Positions 26,836-28,719 of a stretch of DNA of 28,719 nt are shown here, piece after piece. The notes beneath the pieces are model-generated. The model saw only the letters and a program-made list of their open reading frames with translations, was not told the DNA's origin and did no database searches. The DNA comes from a virus. The translations under genes and the position numbers were made by a program. The stretch spans positions 1 through 28,719 of the IMG/VR virus record IMGVR_UViG_3300005253_000259. The stretch is one strand, 5' to 3'. Positions within the stretch are counted from its first letter, which is position 1. Each line of letters begins with the position of its first letter.

Positions 26836-27067
26836 AGAGACAATTCGTATCGCATGCATAGTACCTCCAGATGGTCGAGTGGCTTTTATCGAAGCAGATC
26901 AAGACGGTATTCGCAATGCTTGGCAGAAGTGGCGTGACAGTTTGAACGACGAACAGATTGACGCGCATGAAGCCGCTAAGACACAGGGGGGAGTTGTACT
27001 TATTGACATGCTCAAAACCGACTACGATGGCATCTTTGCAGATAATCGTCACTGGATATCTCAATGA
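26825..27067 (+). CDS. small cluster protein B (80 aa), paralog of the 26593 gene
   Basis: Starts at 26825, overlapping protein A by 11 bases. Same length and plan as A: start strand, W-R/W-Q helix, D/E-E-Q helix, then GGVVL strand. About 40% identity by eye. It ends with an ATGA overlap to queE, so all three are translationally linked. Function unknown; perhaps subunits of one complex. Confidence 0.8.
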   Translation: MGRKETIRIACIVPPDGRVAFIEADQDGIRNAWQKWRDSLNDEQIDAHEAAKTQGGVVLIDMLKTDYDGIFADNRHWISQ

Positions 27068-27828
27068 CGCAACGTAAAGAAGCAAGGATCCCCGTGATGG
27101 AGTGCTTTGGGCCCACTATTCAAGGCGAGGGCCTAATGACGGGGACCGTAACACACTTCCTCAGAACGGGGGGCTGTGGTCTCAGATGCAGCTGGTGCGA
27201 TTCTCTATTCGCAGTCCTTCCAGCGGAGATCAAGAAGTACCGCACGATGATGACCACTGGGGAGATCCTCAAGGCAATCCTCGAGCTGCCCAAAGCACCG
27301 TATATTACATTTACTGGTGGCGATCCATGCATACATAAAGAGCTCGGCACTATCATTCCAGCACTTAATGTCCACGGAATGCACGTCGCCATTGAAACAC
27401 AAGGTCAGTTGTTCCCCGATTGGCTTGTACTTGCAGATGTAGTCACGTTCTCGCCCAAAGGCCCGTCCTCAGGCAATGTCGTAGACATCCACGAAGATGG
27501 CCTATATGACTGGCTTGGTCACCATAGCCCCAAACGACCGTTCAGGTGCTGCATTAAGATCGTGGTCTTCGACGTGGATGACTATAAATACGCAATAAGT
27601 GTATACAATGCCTTGCCCGCGTACTTCTACGATGCGTTCTACCTCACTGCAGGTACACCACTAAATTCCGGCAGCCCACTTAAACGAACAACCGAAGTAC
27701 TACAGAACCAGCACGCGATCGCAGACATGATGCTCAATCAGGCGGAGGAATTCATATTTAATGATAAGGTCCACTTAGGATGTCAACAACATGTCCTTCT
27801 GTGGCCCGACAAAGACAAAGGAGTGTAG
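27064..27828 (+). CDS. queE: QueE, 7-carboxy-7-deazaguanine synthase (radical SAM)
   Basis: The start overlaps the previous stop. MECFGPTIQGEGLMTGT is the QueE opening (F-x-T-x-Q-G-E-G). Cys38, 42 and 45 form the CxxxCxxCD iron-sulfur motif (GGCGLRCSWCDS). FTGGDPCIH follows as the SAM-binding GGEP-type strand, and a late TFSPKGPSSG fits the family. It converts 6-carboxytetrahydropterin into 7-carboxy-7-deazaguanine. Length 254 is a little above the E. coli enzyme (223). Confidence 0.94.
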   Translation: MTQRKEARIPVMECFGPTIQGEGLMTGTVTHFLRTGGCGLRCSWCDSLFAVLPAEIKKYRTMMTTGEILKAILELPKAPYITFTGGDPCIHKELGTIIPALNVHGMHVAIETQGQLFPDWLVLADVVTFSPKGPSSGNVVDIHEDGLYDWLGHHSPKRPFRCCIKIVVFDVDDYKYAISVYNALPAYFYDAFYLTAGTPLNSGSPLKRTTEVLQNQHAIADMMLNQAEEFIFNDKVHLGCQQHVLLWPDKDKGV

Positions 27829-27832
27829 CATA

Positions 27833-28015
27833 ATGGCACTATCCTACTTTGATCCATTCGCGCAGGATCTCGAAGACTCAGGGCCCGAGTACAAAGCCCG
27901 CATGTTGGCACGAGACCCAAGGCGGGCAGCTGAGGGCCAATATGATGAGGACGCTAGAGACAATTGGCTAGCAAAGAACACTAAACAACGACCGGAGAAG
28001 GAGAAGGGGATATAG
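27833..28015 (+). CDS. hypothetical small charged protein (60 aa)
   Basis: The ATG at 27833 follows AAAGGAGTGTAGCATA. Reads MALSYFDPFAQDLEDSG, then RARDP-like charged helices and ends KNTKQRPEKEKGI. No motif. Unrecognised. It lies between queE and the next small gene. Confidence 0.75.
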   Translation: MALSYFDPFAQDLEDSGPEYKARMLARDPRRAAEGQYDEDARDNWLAKNTKQRPEKEKGI

Positions 28016-28016
28016 C

Positions 28017-28397
28017 ATGAGGGTTAAATTTGCTTGGTACGACATCTGGATCGGTGCCTTTTGGGATCGAAAGAAGCGTGCTCTTTACGTTTGCCCATTG
28101 CCGACGCTGCTAATTGAAATTCCATTCGGCCAAGTCAAAGCACCGTTGTCTGACAGGTTAGAGCAGCGTGGATTCACCAAAAGACTTGATCGTGTTTGTG
28201 GCAGCCCTTACTGCGGCAAGGCATTTTCGACTCGTGACCCAATGCAGATGTATTGCTCCGAAGGATGCAAGCCACCAGGACCACCGGACCCACCACCAGG
28301 CGGCCCAATGCCTAGATGGGGTGACGATACAGAGCAGCCAAAACCGCCGCAGAAACAGAACATTAAACAAGGAGCACCAAATGGACCCGTATCATGA
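28017..28397 (+). CDS. small phage protein with C-terminal Zn ribbon (126 aa)
   Basis: Starts at 28017 behind AAGGGGATATAGC. The N-terminal KFAWYDIWIGAFWDRKKR and LYVCPLPTLLIEI form the pattern of a widespread small phage protein family. The C-terminal region has CGSPYC and CSEGC, a likely four-Cys zinc site, followed by a Pro-rich tail (PPGPPDPPPGGP). Domain fusion of two common small phage modules. It overlaps folE by 17 bases. Function unknown. Confidence 0.82.
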   Translation: MRVKFAWYDIWIGAFWDRKKRALYVCPLPTLLIEIPFGQVKAPLSDRLEQRGFTKRLDRVCGSPYCGKAFSTRDPMQMYCSEGCKPPGPPDPPPGGPMPRWGDDTEQPKPPQKQNIKQGAPNGPVS

Positions 28398-28719
28398 AGA
28401 GGCCCTGATTGCGGCAGAAGAGGCTGAGAAGAAGCACATCTCACATAAGGCATACATCCGAAAGGTGCTGAGTGAAATGGGCATCAACGTTCAGGACGAG
28501 AACTTCGAAGGCACACCGGGGCGTTGGCTCTTGTACCTAAGGAGCTATATAAACAAGTACGACCCTGAAGAGGACCTCAAGAAGACGTTCAAATCCAGGG
28601 GCACACTCACGTACGACAACGCAATGATCGTGCAAGTAGGGATCCCCTACAGAGCGGTATGTGCCCATCACCTACTACCGGTTCTAGGGACGGCCCACGT
28701 CGGATACCTCCCCAAAGGC
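28381..28719 (+). CDS. folE: GTP cyclohydrolase I, FolE (5' part, cut by window end)
   Basis: The ATG at 28381 overlaps the previous gene behind AAGGAGCACCAA. 113 residues are visible, about half the usual length. EGTPGRWLLYL fits the T-P-x-R region, and CAHHLLP at 94-100 with AHVGYLPKG matches C-x-H-H-L-L-P...HVGYIP of the active site; Cys94 and His97 are zinc ligands. The residue between Cys and His-His is Ala95, where many FolE proteins have Glu. It converts GTP to 7,8-dihydroneopterin triphosphate, the first step of the preQ0 pathway. The rest of the gene lies beyond the window. Confidence 0.93.
   Translation, partial: MDPYHEEALIAAEEAEKKHISHKAYIRKVLSEMGINVQDENFEGTPGRWLLYLRSYINKYDPEEDLKKTFKSRGTLTYDNAMIVQVGIPYRAVCAHHLLPVLGTAHVGYLPKG

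Overview
This window looks like the early or middle, metabolism and replication region of a lytic tailed dsDNA phage of a Gram-negative bacterium. About 76 protein genes and one tRNA gene all lie on the + strand. They are packed at more than 95% coding density, with ATGA or GTGA start/stop overlaps and a Shine-Dalgarno before most starts. Most products are 45-130 residues long. No structural, packaging, lysis, integrase or repressor gene is visible, and no DNA polymerase lies in the window. A Gram-negative host is inferred from an outer-membrane-type beta-barrel protein with a PagL-like motif, a lipoprotein with a lipobox, and five sigma70-type promoters.

Layout. 1-4300: very small genes, including two paralogous pairs (1403/1653 and 3275/3732), a strong promoter before a small basic protein (682-945), an intrinsic terminator (959-1008), an odd tRNA (1297-1376) and a second terminator (4282-4314). 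4326-9500: promoter, a small basic protein, a DJ-1/PfpI-like protein, a SWIM-like protein, small hypotheticals, one membrane protein and an ATP-dependent DNA ligase. 9504-12177: an envelope-related block with the PagL-like protein and the lipoprotein, then a DUF551 protein and Zn-binding mini-proteins. 12189-16178: promoter, winged-helix-like protein, large primase-helicase, and a two-gene module followed by a duplicated 3' tail of the primase gene. 16175-21369: promoter, a small basic Ala/Lys-rich protein, tandem RNA hairpins, RuvC-like resolvase, DUF3310 protein, HNH nuclease, SF2 helicase and Zn-ribbon proteins. 21390-24402: promoter, Cas4/RecB-like nuclease, Sak4-like RecA-fold ATPase, a 226-bp hairpin-rich gap, an SSB-like protein and a small HTH protein. 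24399-28719: a preQ0 (7-deazaguanine) pathway cluster with queC, a MazG-like NTP pyrophosphohydrolase, queD, queE and folE (cut by the window end), interleaved with small unknown genes.

How it fits together. The primase-helicase, ligase, SF2 helicase, resolvase, Cas4-like nuclease, Sak4-like ATPase and SSB-like protein form a replication and recombination set. FolE, QueD, QueE and QueC together carry GTP to preQ0. In known phages and mobile islands preQ0 or a derivative is placed into DNA by DpdA as protection against restriction enzymes. No DpdA-like gene is in this window, so the fate of the base is open. The longest stretch without a gene is 226 bp (23413-23638), so there is no gap over 300 bp. 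Family names come from reading motifs by eye; no database search was run.
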